Source: Cloacimonetes bacterium UBA5614
GTDB taxonomy: Bacteria; Cloacimonadota; Cloacimonadia; Cloacimonadales; Cloacimonadaceae
Length of the DNA: 64,000 nt
Direction: 5' to 3'
NCBI GenBank assembly: GCA_002424605.1
Contig: DIKQ01000013.1
Coordinates: forward strand, 124,001 to 188,000
The notes under the pieces were generated by a model. It was not told the origin of the DNA. It saw nothing but the letters and a program-made list of their open reading frames with translations, and did not search any database. The position numbers and the translations under genes were made by a program. This document shows, piece by piece, positions 24,107 to 32,766 of this stretch. Position 1 is the first letter of the stretch. Each line of letters begins with the position of its first letter.

Positions 24107-24862
24107 TCAGGCTTCAGCGGATTCCGAAACCTCTTGGGGATTGAGCTCGCCATTCTGGAACTTGTTCATCAGGAGGCGTCCGCAGCTTTCGCAGTTGTGG
24201 ATTTTCTTGCGTTGTTCCAGCTCAATGCGAATCTGGGGTCGGATGATAAATCCGCAGCCGCTGCAAGCGCCGTTGTGGTTAAAGGCGACTGCCTGGTTGT
24301 TCTTGTTTTTTATCAGGGTGCCATACTGCTTGACCAGGACGTCGTTTTTGAGCCCCAGGGCAAGCTGGGTGCGCTGCTTGCGGAGTTCCTCTATTTTGCC
24401 GTCCAAAGCGTCAATCTGCTGGCGCAGGTCATCCTCTTTGTCGCTTTTACGCTTTTCGGCAGCACTGAGCTCTGCATTGTAAGCGGCAAGCTGGCGGCTG
24501 ATTTCTGCTTCGGTTTCCATCAGCTCAATCAGGGATGATTCAATATCGCTGTTCTTCTGGGTCAGGTTGGAAATCTCGGCGTTGAGCGCTTTATATTCCT
24601 TATTGGTCTTGATATCTGCCAGTTGATTGCCATACTTGAGCTTGAGCTCGTTATTGTGTTTGATTTCGCCTTCCATGTCCTTCTGGCGCTTGAGGATGCC
24701 GTCTTTGACGTTCTGGGTTTCCTGCACCTTGGCGCTGGCTTGCTCCACATCCTGAATCAGTGTGTGCAACTGCTTTGGCAAGACCTTTTGCAGTTCCCTG
24801 CAACGCCCGATTTCGTCGTCAAACTTCTGCATACGGGCTAGGGTTTTCAGTTTCTCTATCAT
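24107..24862 (-). CDS. Coiled-coil protein with C-terminal C4 zinc ribbon (COG1579 family)
   Basis: This 251-residue protein is a long antiparallel coiled coil (residues about 10-180, rich in Glu, Lys, Leu and Gln). It ends in a four-cysteine zinc ribbon (CSGCGF...NCESCGRLL) near residues 200-230. Architecture and the motif NKEYKALNAEI match the COG1579/CT398 family, often placed near RNase P and nucleotide-cofactor genes in diderms. CT398 is reported to bind RpoN and a flagellar protein in Chlamydia, a suggestive link given the sigma-54 features here, but unproven for this protein. It starts 3 bases after nadC. Confidence 0.88.
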   Translation of the reverse strand: MIEKLKTLARMQKFDDEIGRCRELQKVLPKQLHTLIQDVEQASAKVQETQNVKDGILKRQKDMEGEIKHNNELKLKYGNQLADIKTNKEYKALNAEISNLTQKNSDIESSLIELMETEAEISRQLAAYNAELSAAEKRKSDKEDDLRQQIDALDGKIEELRKQRTQLALGLKNDVLVKQYGTLIKNKNNQAVAFNHNGACSGCGFIIRPQIRIELEQRKKIHNCESCGRLLMNKFQNGELNPQEVSESAEA

Positions 24863-24865
24863 AAT

Positions 24866-25687
24866 TTACTCCTTAAATAGCAAGCTGATGTCCAGCGCTA
24901 TGACGGAATGGGTCAGAGCGCCGATGGAAATGTAGTCCACGCCGGTTCCGGCATATTGCACAATATTGGCCTCATTGATACCGCCGGATACTTCCAGCTC
25001 CACTTTGCCCTTGTACTTCTTAACCGCTTTTTTGATGTCCTTAACGTCCATATTGTCCAGCATGACCCTGTCCACACCTGCTTTGACGGCTTCATCCAGT
25101 TCCTTCAGATTGGTGACCTCGACCTCGATTTTGTAGGTTGTGTTGTGAAGGCGCACCCGGCGGATTGCTTCTGTAATACCCCGGGCAGCGCGGATGTGGT
25201 TTTCCTTGAGCAGTATCATGTCATACAGGCCGGTTCTGTGGTTATAACCGCCGCCTACCCGTACCGCATACTTTTCCAGACGTCGCAGCAGGGGAGTGGT
25301 CTTGCGGGTATCGAGGATTTTGGTGTCAGTACCAGCAATGAGACGGACGAGGCTGTGGGTTTTGGTGGCAATGCCGCTGAGGCGTTGCAGGAAATTGAGG
25401 GCGGTGCGTTCTGCTTTGAGGATGGAGGAGGGATTACCTTCCACACGGAGGATTTCTTCCCGGGGTTTTACCAGGTCACCGTCTTTGCGGTAAACCGTTA
25501 CCTTGAGCTCGCTGTCCAGCAGTTTGAACACCCGGATGGCAATATCCACGCCGGCAACCATGCCTTCGGCTTTGGCAATCATCCAGGCGACTGTATTGGT
25601 GCGTTCCAGATCCAGATAACCTGTGGTTATGTCACCGTTGCCAAGGTCTTCTTCAAGTGCCTGAAGAATCAAATCATCCAACCTCAT
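24866..25687 (-). CDS. nadC: Nicotinate-nucleotide pyrophosphorylase (carboxylating)
   Basis: NadC converts quinolinate and PRPP to nicotinate mononucleotide in NAD synthesis. I chose the ATG at 25687 (MRLDDLILQALEEDLGNGDITT), which follows GAGGTG and matches the family start; an ATG 51 bases further out has no such support. Diagnostic stretches include GDITT, ERTALNFLQRLSGIAT, DTRKTTP and KENHI, and VELEVSGGI near the end. Length 273. It leads a two-gene minus-strand unit with the zinc-ribbon protein. Confidence 0.95.
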   Translation of the reverse strand: MRLDDLILQALEEDLGNGDITTGYLDLERTNTVAWMIAKAEGMVAGVDIAIRVFKLLDSELKVTVYRKDGDLVKPREEILRVEGNPSSILKAERTALNFLQRLSGIATKTHSLVRLIAGTDTKILDTRKTTPLLRRLEKYAVRVGGGYNHRTGLYDMILLKENHIRAARGITEAIRRVRLHNTTYKIEVEVTNLKELDEAVKAGVDRVMLDNMDVKDIKKAVKKYKGKVELEVSGGINEANIVQYAGTGVDYISIGALTHSVIALDISLLFKE

Positions 25688-25823
25688 TTTCACCTCTATA
25701 TACAAAAAAAGCATCTGCTTAATTGCAAATGCTTTCAATCTATCTTATATTGTTATTAATGCGTTTAGTTCGCAAAGAGCCATTCATGCGTTTGGTTCTC
25801 CTTTTAGTGTCAGGATTTTTATG

Positions 25824-25852
25824 TTGACACTTTTGTCAATAAATAATATTGT
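25824..25852 (+). promoter_or_regulatory. Candidate promoter with overlapping dyad upstream of the carboxypeptidase gene
   Basis: TTGACA (25824-25829) and TATTGT (25847-25852) are 17 bases apart. The -35 box is half of a perfect palindrome, TTGACA-CTTT-TGTCAA (25824-25839), which could be an operator. Confidence 0.45.
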
Positions 25853-25885
25853 ATTGCAGTGAAATAGAATGATTTAGGAAATTGG

Positions 25886-26914
25886 ATGAATTTGCACAAA
25901 CTATATATATCCGGGATTATGCTGGTGATTTTACTAAACATGGCTCAGGCGTCCGACGCCAAACGAATCGTCAATGTCTTTCCCCTGGACAAAGCTTATT
26001 ACAGGGAAGCCAGACTGGTGAAAGAGCTGACTGCGCTTGCCCGGGACAACGGCAGCTTTGTGAAGCTGCACAAAATCGGCATCACCCAGGCGGGAAAAAA
26101 TCCCATTTACGCGCTGCAAATCCAGACAGAGATTGACAGACAGCCCGTCCTGATAGTGGGCCAGCATCACGGGGACGAAGTGCTGGGATTGGAAATCGCC
26201 ATGGAATTTGCCAAAAAGCTGGTGCAGAACCCGGCTGACGCTGAGGTTGCGAATCTGCTGGACAGGTATTCCTTCTGGATTGTTCCCACCCTGAATCCGG
26301 ACGGCTGGATTACCGTGACTTCCGGCAAATACCAGTGGAAGCGCAAAAACAATAGCGATACCAACCAAAACAGGAGACTGAACTACAAGACAGACGGGGT
26401 GGACCTGAACCGCAATTATCCGCTGTTTTGGGAACTGGACAGGGAGCATCCCGAACACAGCCCATATTACAAAGGTACTGCGCCGGCTTCGGAAAACGAA
26501 GTGCAGGCAATCGTGGAACTGGCATCCATGATACGCTTCCGGTATGCTTTCTTTTACCACAGTTCCATTACAGGCACATACGCGGAAAAAATCTACCTGC
26601 CCTGGCAGGACAGACGGGACAGGAGCATCCTGCAGGACTTCATTGCCATGAGAAGCCTGGCGGAGACCTATGCGACACTGGTTCCCAGGGACTATGCCGA
26701 AGGCACTTACAGCGTTCATCCCGGCAATACATCCAAAATAGGCAACTCCAGGAACTACTTCTTTTACGAATGGGGCACCTACGCCTATGACATAGAAGTG
26801 GGAGGGGTCAATAAGCAGGGGGTTGGCATCATTCATCCGCGGGCCAATATGCGGGATAACATAGTGAAAAAGAACCTGCGTGCCTTGATGCAGACCCTGT
26901 CAGCATCAGATTGA
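25886..26914 (+). CDS. Secreted M14-family zinc carboxypeptidase
   Basis: The 342-residue protein has a short hydrophobic leader (ending near AQASDA) and the M14 metallopeptidase signature. Zinc ligands are His95 and Glu98 in HHGDE, with His225 in FYHSS as the likely third. Substrate-binding GVDLNRNYP and the general base Glu304 (YDIEVGG) are in the expected order. It probably trims C-terminal residues from extracellular peptides in the periplasm or outside. It stands alone between nadC (divergent) and the first pilin gene. Confidence 0.88.
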   Translation: MNLHKLYISGIMLVILLNMAQASDAKRIVNVFPLDKAYYREARLVKELTALARDNGSFVKLHKIGITQAGKNPIYALQIQTEIDRQPVLIVGQHHGDEVLGLEIAMEFAKKLVQNPADAEVANLLDRYSFWIVPTLNPDGWITVTSGKYQWKRKNNSDTNQNRRLNYKTDGVDLNRNYPLFWELDREHPEHSPYYKGTAPASENEVQAIVELASMIRFRYAFFYHSSITGTYAEKIYLPWQDRRDRSILQDFIAMRSLAETYATLVPRDYAEGTYSVHPGNTSKIGNSRNYFFYEWGTYAYDIEVGGVNKQGVGIIHPRANMRDNIVKKNLRALMQTLSASD

Positions 26915-27018
26915 GTGTAGCGTAGCCCTTTCCGGCAAAGGGATTCAGTTACCCCAACCTTACTTTTCTGCTTTTATTTTCATACTTTTTTCCCTTTGGT
27001 CCCCCGATTTCCGGTCAA

Positions 27019-27069
27019 GTGATGTAATTATGTCACAAACCCTGGGTTTTAGTGTTGTAAATATGCAAC
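27019..27069. promoter_or_regulatory. Two similar dyads upstream of the pilin sigma-54 promoter (candidate activator sites)
   Basis: GTGATGTAATTATGTCAC (27019-27036) and GTTGTAAATATGCAAC (27054-27069) are imperfect palindromes sharing TGTAA-TATG. Their centres are about 34 bases apart, and they lie about 110-160 bases before the -24 box. This is the usual place for enhancer-binding protein sites. The 349-base space between the carboxypeptidase and pilin genes holds these and the promoter, with no gene. Confidence 0.4.
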
Positions 27070-27179
27070 GCTTCTGGACTTTTGCATTTTTCCCACCGGT
27101 TATGATGCTGATTTGTAAGTTAATTATTATCAGTGGTTAAGCACAGCATATTGTCAATTAGAAAATCCGGAAAAATAAT

Positions 27180-27195
27180 TGGCACGGCTATTGCG
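27180..27195 (+). promoter_or_regulatory. Sigma-54 promoter of pilin gene 1
   Basis: TTGGCACGGCTATTGCG matches the -24/-12 consensus TTGGCACG-N4-TTGC essentially perfectly, with GG (27181-27182) and GC (27193-27194) exactly 10 bases apart. It lies 69 bases before the pilin ATG. Confidence 0.85.
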
Positions 27196-27263
27196 TTATA
27201 GGATGACCAGAATTAACAACATAGGGTGCAAAACCTAATAACTAAAAAAAAGGAGACCTTACT

Positions 27264-27728
27264 ATGGGAACCCAACAAATTCTGTTAATCGTACTTAGCG
27301 TTATCATCGTCGGTATCGCTATCGCAGTCGGCATTATGATGTTTAACAACCAGGCTTACAACAGCAACCAGTCCGCCATCGCCGGCGAACTGCAGAACTA
27401 TGCAGCCCAGGTTATTCAATTCTGGAAGACCCCTGAAAGCCAGGGTGGTGGCGGTCAGCTTGAAGCTAACAACACAATCGCAAAAATCGCTCCGTTTATT
27501 GGTTTCACCTACACAGCTCCTGGCGGCGGCGGAGAACCGGAAGATAACCTGCTTGTATCTGAGAATGGAAGATACCGTATTGCCAGTACTGCTACCAATA
27601 CCGTTATTCTTGAAGGTATCGGCAACACTGCCAAGAACAGCAACTATCCTAAGATTACCACCACCGTAGTTCTGAATCCCGGAACAGTAACATCTGTCGT
27701 CGGCGTCGATGCGGATGGCCTGTTCTAA
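27264..27728 (+). CDS. Pilin-like major subunit candidate 1 with near-absent leader
   Basis: The 154-residue protein starts MGTQQ and goes straight into a 24-residue hydrophobic helix, followed by NNQAYNSNQ and a small Gly- and Thr-rich globular domain. This is the plan of a type IV pilin, but the usual basic leader and Glu5 are missing; at most 'MG' precedes the helix. The first 40 residues are nearly identical to the protein at 28025. AGGAG precedes the ATG, a sigma-54 promoter drives it and a terminator follows, so it is made as its own abundant transcript, as expected of a major pilin. The pilin role is inference from structure and from the assembly genes that follow. Confidence 0.75.
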   Translation: MGTQQILLIVLSVIIVGIAIAVGIMMFNNQAYNSNQSAIAGELQNYAAQVIQFWKTPESQGGGGQLEANNTIAKIAPFIGFTYTAPGGGGEPEDNLLVSENGRYRIASTATNTVILEGIGNTAKNSNYPKITTTVVLNPGTVTSVVGVDADGLF

Positions 27729-27757
27729 TTAAATTAGATAAGATAGTTTTACTCAGG

Positions 27758-27785
27758 GGGAGACAGCGATGTCTCCCTTTTTTTT
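27758..27785 (+). terminator. Terminator of pilin gene 1
   Basis: GGGAGACA/TGTCTCCC (27758-27765, 27770-27777) with a 4-base loop, followed by eight T. Confidence 0.92.
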
Positions 27786-27925
27786 GTTTTGTTATCATTA
27801 TGTGGTAAAAGAGCCACACTTTTTTGAGGTATAGACTTGGCACATTATATCCACTATGAGCCAACAGCCGCTTAACTTGACTATTATTAAGCATTTACGG
27901 CATATCATGATTGCAGGAATGCGAT

Positions 27926-27940
27926 TGGAACGCTATTTGC
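27926..27940 (+). promoter_or_regulatory. Sigma-54 promoter of pilin gene 2
   Basis: TTGGAACGCTATTTGC matches the sigma-54 consensus with one change (C to A in the -24 box); GG (27927-27928) and GC (27939-27940) are again 10 bases apart. The pilin 2 ATG is 85 bases downstream. Confidence 0.78.
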
Positions 27941-28024
27941 CTTATATTAGGATAATAACTTTGAATAAGTTGAGCTATCTTTATTAATCAAGAAAAAAAA
28001 GTAAGAATCAAGGAGACTGCTTAG

Positions 28025-28456
28025 ATGGGAACTCAAAATCTCATATTGATTGTTCTGGGTGTCATCATAGTCGGCATCGCCATAGCCGTCGGCATCAGCA
28101 TGTTTATGAACCAGGGCTACAACTCTAACCGGCAGTCCCTTGCCACTGAGATGTCCACCTATCCACCAAGTGTAATCAAATTCTGGGGGTTAAACAAGAT
28201 ATTGGGGGGAGCCGGAGCCAACCCAGCCAACCTTACCCAGGCCAGGCTTGCCAGCTATCTCGGCTTTAATGACCCCAATTACAGCCACACCAGCGAAAAC
28301 GGAGAATTCAGGATTACCGGCATAAACGGAACTTCAGTGACCATCACGGCACTGGGTTTCAATACCCGCTTTAACAAACGCGCCAGGATAACAACCGTGA
28401 TAAACGTTCAGACCAAAGAAGTAACTAACAGTTTTGATACCGCCAGCTCCTGGTAG
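28025..28456 (+). CDS. Pilin-like protein 2 with near-absent leader
   Basis: A 143-residue paralogue of the preceding protein: MGTQNLILIVLGVIIVGIAI, then a helix end FMNQGYNSNRQS, and a divergent C-terminal domain containing a GFNDPNYSHTSENGEFRITG segment similar in layout to NLLVSENGRYRIAS in the first. It has its own sigma-54 promoter but no strong terminator before pilC, 76 bases on, so read-through into the assembly genes is possible. It may be a second major or a specialised minor subunit. Confidence 0.75.
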   Translation: MGTQNLILIVLGVIIVGIAIAVGISMFMNQGYNSNRQSLATEMSTYPPSVIKFWGLNKILGGAGANPANLTQARLASYLGFNDPNYSHTSENGEFRITGINGTSVTITALGFNTRFNKRARITTVINVQTKEVTNSFDTASSW

Positions 28457-28532
28457 TTTGCATAAAAAACTTGTTATGAAGAAAAAACAATATAGATATT
28501 GACTAAAATAATATAGGGAACAAACTGGTATT

Positions 28533-29870
28533 ATGATTAAAGAAGTCAGGTTCAAGGGTGTCGGTCCGCAGGGTAAACTTGTGCAGGGCACATTCACCGT
28601 ATCCTCCCGGAAAGAAGTAAAGGAACAGCTGGAACGGCTCAAACAGAGATATCAGGTGCGCATACAATCTGTTGAGTACAAGCGGGACTTTTTGTACAAA
28701 GTCAAGATGCCGATAGGAAAGCCCTACACCGGCAGGCAGTCTGCTTTTTCCAAGGATGAAGTGGCTCAGGCCCTGCAGAGGATGGGACACAAAGACTTTA
28801 CTATCAATCCGGTACTGTTTGATATCAAGATAAAGCCTTCCTCACAGGATATAATGATGTTCATCAAGCTCAGCACCAACATGCTGAAGGATAAGATGAG
28901 CTTCGGCAAAATCCTGGGTATGCTGGCAGAGGAACAGCCCAACCGGATGATGAGGGAAGCCCTGGTCCAGATTGAAAATCAGCTGAAGCAGGGGGTGGAG
29001 GGGCGCGAAGTCTTTATGCGCTATACAGATATCTTTGGCAGGTTCCCCGCTTTCATGCTGGGTCTGGCGACCCGCAGCGGTAACATGACCGAGATTTTTG
29101 AAGCAACCAACAAGTTCATAGAAAGAGACAACGAAATCAAGAAGAACATCCGCAAGACCCTCATATCCCCGATGTTTGCCGTGGTAGCCACCATCGGCGC
29201 CGTCGTGTATTATGTGGTGGATATCTTCCCTGCCACGGCACAGCTCTTTATCAAATATAATATGCCCTTGCCTCCCATGACCAAAGCCACATTGCAGATG
29301 AGTGACTGGCTGGGCAACTACTGGTTTATCCTGCTGGCATTGATTGTGATACCGGCAATCATTCTCTGGAGATGGTGGGAGACGCCCAAAGGCAGAGTCT
29401 GGAGGGATAAGCACATTATAAACCTGCCTATAATAGGTTCACTGATACATAAATCCAGCATTGAGATATATTTCAGGGTGTTCGGAACCATCTATTCCGG
29501 AGCCGGCGACAATATCGAGACTATCAAGACCGCGGCGGAAGCCTGCCGTAACTCCTATATGGAAAAGCAGATTAAAACCATTACAATCCCGCTGATGCTG
29601 CGTGAAGGCGAAGGCTTTGTCCCTGCCATGGAAGCATCCGGCGTCTTTACCAAGACATCCATCACCAGGCTGAAAACAGGTTCCGAGACAGGTAACATCC
29701 TGCAGGCGGCCCAGCAGATTGCCACGTATTACGAAGCGGAAACCACCTATAAAATGAATGCCCTGATTGAGTATATCCAGAGTTTTGTGGGTATTTTCAT
29801 CGCCATAGCGATTACCATGCTTACTATCGTTTCAGCTGAAATTGCCACCGTATCGCCACCAACAACATAA
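28533..29870 (+). CDS. pilC: Type IV pilus/type II secretion platform protein PilC/GspF
   Basis: This inner-membrane protein couples the assembly ATPase to pilin insertion. The 445-residue sequence has two GspF cytoplasmic repeats (LSTNMLKDKMSFGKILGMLA, and FRVFGTIYSGAGDNIETIKTA) separated by two membrane spans, and a third span near the C-terminus. It also has LATRSGNMTEIF and LKTGSETGNILQA, the repeated 'GE' motif in a variant form. About 100 extra N-terminal residues precede the first repeat. It is 11 bases upstream of pilB. Confidence 0.93.
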   Translation: MIKEVRFKGVGPQGKLVQGTFTVSSRKEVKEQLERLKQRYQVRIQSVEYKRDFLYKVKMPIGKPYTGRQSAFSKDEVAQALQRMGHKDFTINPVLFDIKIKPSSQDIMMFIKLSTNMLKDKMSFGKILGMLAEEQPNRMMREALVQIENQLKQGVEGREVFMRYTDIFGRFPAFMLGLATRSGNMTEIFEATNKFIERDNEIKKNIRKTLISPMFAVVATIGAVVYYVVDIFPATAQLFIKYNMPLPPMTKATLQMSDWLGNYWFILLALIVIPAIILWRWWETPKGRVWRDKHIINLPIIGSLIHKSSIEIYFRVFGTIYSGAGDNIETIKTAAEACRNSYMEKQIKTITIPLMLREGEGFVPAMEASGVFTKTSITRLKTGSETGNILQAAQQIATYYEAETTYKMNALIEYIQSFVGIFIAIAITMLTIVSAEIATVSPPTT

Positions 29871-29881
29871 GGAAATAAACT

Positions 29882-31660
29882 ATGCCGGCGCTTACCAAGT
29901 TCGGACTTTTTCTAGTAGATAAGGGATATTTCGCCAAAGACTTTATTGATAAGGTCAATCTGCGCCTGCATGAATTCGGAGACACTTCGCCCAGTGCCAT
30001 GGCAAGGCTGCTGGTCACAGAATACAAAGTATCTCACGACACGGTTTACGAAGCCCTATCCAAGCTGTATGCCTTTGCCATCCTGGATATAGAAACCGAA
30101 ACCATGGAAATGGCTCAGATAAACCAGCTAAAGGACCTTTTGCAGAAATTCCCGGACGATTTCCGAAAGAAGCTCTTCCTGCACAAGGTCTTCCCCTATA
30201 AACTGCACAATTCATCCAGAGAGACCCTGGTGGTTCTGGCGGCTGACCCCACAGACAAGATTTTGCAGGATATCCCCCTGCAGACTACATTCAAAAGATA
30301 TGAAATTGCCTGGGCCAGGCTGAAATCCATCGAAGACCTCATCCAAAAGATTGCGCCCCAGAAAAATGAATTTCTGGAACTGCTGGAAGAAGCCGGGGAC
30401 GTAATAGTTGACATTGACAAGGACGACAACGAGATAAGCGAACAGGAACTGGAAGAGGAAATCAACAAGAGCCTGCTGGTAAACCTGTTTGAAGGCGCTC
30501 TGGTGGAAGCCGTCCGCAAAGACGCCAGTGATATCCACATCTTGCCTTTTAACAGAAAGACGGTTGACGTATATTTCCGGATAGACGGCAAGCTTGCGCT
30601 CTGGCACCGGCAGGAAAACACAGCTCCCGAAGCTCTTGCAGCAGTGGTCAAAGACCGTAGCAACGGGGTTGACCGCTTTGAGAGGGATACTGCCCAGGAT
30701 GGATTTGCCCAGCGCTTGGTGGATGACCACCTTATCCGGTTCAGGGTATCCATTTTACCGGTGGTTTCTGCCGAGTATGAAAGACGCTTTGAATCCATAG
30801 TTATACGCGTTATTGACGACCGCAAGGTCATAGCGGATTTCAGGAAGCTGGGTTTCCAGCAGCAGGCAGAGAGGGAATTCTTAAAATCCATCAATACATC
30901 CAAAGGTATAATTATTGTAACAGGACCCACCGGCAGCGGTAAAAGCACGACCCTGATGGCGGCATTGCACCAGATTATCAAGCCGGAAGTCAATGTGCTT
31001 ACCTGCGAAGACCCTGTGGAATATGTAATCCGGGGAGCCAGGCAGCTGAAGATTTCGCACAAGATGTCTTTTGAAGAAGCCATCCGCTGCATCCTGCGCC
31101 ATGACCCGGACATTGTGATGGTGGGTGAGATAAGGGACAAGATTACTGCAGACATTGCCGTAAAGCTGGCAAATACGGGTCACTTAACCTTTTCCACCCT
31201 GCACACGAACGATGCTCCCAGCGCAGTAACCAGATTGTATAAAATGGGGATTGAGCCTTTCCTGCTGGCTTATTCCATCAACATAATCATTGCCCAGCGC
31301 CTGGTTCGCAAGCTCTGCAATGTATGCAAACGTCCGGTTTCCAAAGAAAACTGGAAAGCTGCAATTGAACTGGGCCTGAACGAAGATGAGCTGGCTGCCG
31401 GTAAAATCTATGAGCCGGTCGGCTGTCCCAAGTGCCTGCATGGCTACAAGGGCAGGATAAACATCGCAGAAGCCCTGTATTTTTATCCCGAAATCAGGGC
31501 AGAGATAGTGGCAGCCAAAAATGATATCGATGAAGAAAGAATCAGGGCTATTGCCGAAAAGCACGGCATGCTGTCCATGAGGGATTCCGGTATCGACAGA
31601 ATCCGGGAAGGCTTAACCAGCCTGGAAGAAGTGGCATACGCCACCTCCGGGGAGGAATAA
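29882..31660 (+). CDS. pilB: Pilus assembly ATPase PilB/GspE
   Basis: This hexameric ATPase powers pilus extension or pseudopilus assembly. The 592-residue protein has an N-terminal GspE/MshE-type domain (residues about 1-150). The motor follows, with Walker A GPTGSGKST at residues 348-356, Asp box EDPVEYV, Walker B PDIVMVGEIRD and His box GHLTFSTLHTND. A tetracysteine zinc site (CNVCK ... CPKC) lies near residues 480-522. All key residues are present. The next gene begins immediately after its stop codon. Confidence 0.96.
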   Translation: MPALTKFGLFLVDKGYFAKDFIDKVNLRLHEFGDTSPSAMARLLVTEYKVSHDTVYEALSKLYAFAILDIETETMEMAQINQLKDLLQKFPDDFRKKLFLHKVFPYKLHNSSRETLVVLAADPTDKILQDIPLQTTFKRYEIAWARLKSIEDLIQKIAPQKNEFLELLEEAGDVIVDIDKDDNEISEQELEEEINKSLLVNLFEGALVEAVRKDASDIHILPFNRKTVDVYFRIDGKLALWHRQENTAPEALAAVVKDRSNGVDRFERDTAQDGFAQRLVDDHLIRFRVSILPVVSAEYERRFESIVIRVIDDRKVIADFRKLGFQQQAEREFLKSINTSKGIIIVTGPTGSGKSTTLMAALHQIIKPEVNVLTCEDPVEYVIRGARQLKISHKMSFEEAIRCILRHDPDIVMVGEIRDKITADIAVKLANTGHLTFSTLHTNDAPSAVTRLYKMGIEPFLLAYSINIIIAQRLVRKLCNVCKRPVSKENWKAAIELGLNEDELAAGKIYEPVGCPKCLHGYKGRINIAEALYFYPEIRAEIVAAKNDIDEERIRAIAEKHGMLSMRDSGIDRIREGLTSLEEVAYATSGEE

Positions 31661-32137
31661 ATGAACTTTATGGAAATGGTTCTGGCTATGTTTGCCATAG
31701 TGTTCTTCACTTCGGTTTCACTGGTGTATAACCGCAGTATGTGGAATCAGGCGGAAAACCTGGATAATGTGGCAAAAGTAATCCAGGCGACACAACTTGC
31801 CCATAGCAAGCTGGACGAAATAGATGCCCAATTGCTCAGCCAGCAGGTTTCCTTTGCCGAAAGGCAAGTGAACGATACACCGCCAACCGTTCAGCAACGT
31901 TTTACCGGTACGCATCCTGCCAATCTTACTTATGCAGGTTACTTGTTCCTTTACACTTACAATCACGAATACTGTGATTCGCTAGGCGGGACAACAGGGA
32001 TTTCCCAAACCTATTCCGACACACTGGATTATAAATTTATCAAGATGAACGTCACAGTTGCCAGCACACCCGGCATGAGTCATCCTGTGACACTGTCCAG
32101 GGTTTATACCAAAACCAATTTCTACTTTGATTATTGA
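31661..32137 (+). CDS. Minor pilin/pseudopilin-like protein (GspI/PilV position)
   Basis: A 158-residue protein with MNFMEMVLAMFAIVFFTSVSLVY at the very start. The FMEMVLAM stretch recalls the FTLIEVLVAM start of mature pilins, but here without a leader. A soluble domain with TYAGYLFLYTYNHEY and a C-terminal strand region follows. It begins directly after the pilB stop and ends 2 bases before the next pilin-like gene. By position it corresponds to the GspI/GspJ/GspK minor subunits that prime filament assembly. Identity is inferred from topology and context. Confidence 0.65.
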   Translation: MNFMEMVLAMFAIVFFTSVSLVYNRSMWNQAENLDNVAKVIQATQLAHSKLDEIDAQLLSQQVSFAERQVNDTPPTVQQRFTGTHPANLTYAGYLFLYTYNHEYCDSLGGTTGISQTYSDTLDYKFIKMNVTVASTPGMSHPVTLSRVYTKTNFYFDY

Positions 32138-32139
32138 TT

Positions 32140-32751
32140 ATGGGCGTATTGATTGACATCCTCGGCTCCCTGATGATAGCAACCCTGTTGCTACTGATGA
32201 TGATAACATTCCAGATGCAGTTGCAGGAAACGGCAGACCGGACTATTTTTGCAGCCCAGATGATGACTCACGTGCAAAAGGCCTGCAAAGAGCTCAACAA
32301 CATTATCGGTCTGGCAAGCGTTAACATACCCTTTGAAGATGTTGCTGTTATCACAGCACATCGGGACAGTATGAGGTTTCTTACCTACTGGGATTATAAG
32401 AACAACCTGATGACAAGCACTGTCAATACAATCAGTATCACATTGGCTCCGGCAGACAGTTTGTCTGACTTTGGAAGGGATTTTGGCATCATCCAGATAG
32501 TGCAGACCCCTTCTCCGGTTTATGACCTTGGGTCTATCCTCTGGCTGGAAGATCTTAAATTTGAGTACTTTGACATGAATGGAAACTCACTGGGTGAAAC
32601 CGTTACCGGTGATACCAGAAAGAATATCTTCTCGGTTGATATCAAAATGACCTTCAAGCGTGACCCGCCCATGATACAATCGACTCCACTGAGAGTGAGG
32701 GTCCAGCTGAGAAGCCACCTAATGAACAGATATTTACGTTACGAACCCTAA
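32140..32751 (+). CDS. Minor pilin/pseudopilin-like protein (GspJ position)
   Basis: The ATG at 32140 (MGVLIDILGSLMIATLLLLMM) is preferred to the TTG six bases upstream, which overlaps the previous stop. The 203-residue product again begins 'MG' and passes at once into a hydrophobic helix. A helical QETADRTIFAAQMMTHVQKA segment and a beta domain follow, as in the GspJ/PilW layout. It lies in the middle of three minor-subunit genes, 15 bases before the lectin-domain protein. Confidence 0.65.
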   Translation: MGVLIDILGSLMIATLLLLMMITFQMQLQETADRTIFAAQMMTHVQKACKELNNIIGLASVNIPFEDVAVITAHRDSMRFLTYWDYKNNLMTSTVNTISITLAPADSLSDFGRDFGIIQIVQTPSPVYDLGSILWLEDLKFEYFDMNGNSLGETVTGDTRKNIFSVDIKMTFKRDPPMIQSTPLRVRVQLRSHLMNRYLRYEP

Positions 32752-32766
32752 ACAGGGGAGGAAACC

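Noticed and set aside
27839..27852. TTGGCAC-like second sigma-54 site upstream of pilin 2
   Set aside because: TTGGCACATTATATCC has the -24 box, but CC instead of GC at the -12 position. The site at 27926 is complete and nearer the gene.
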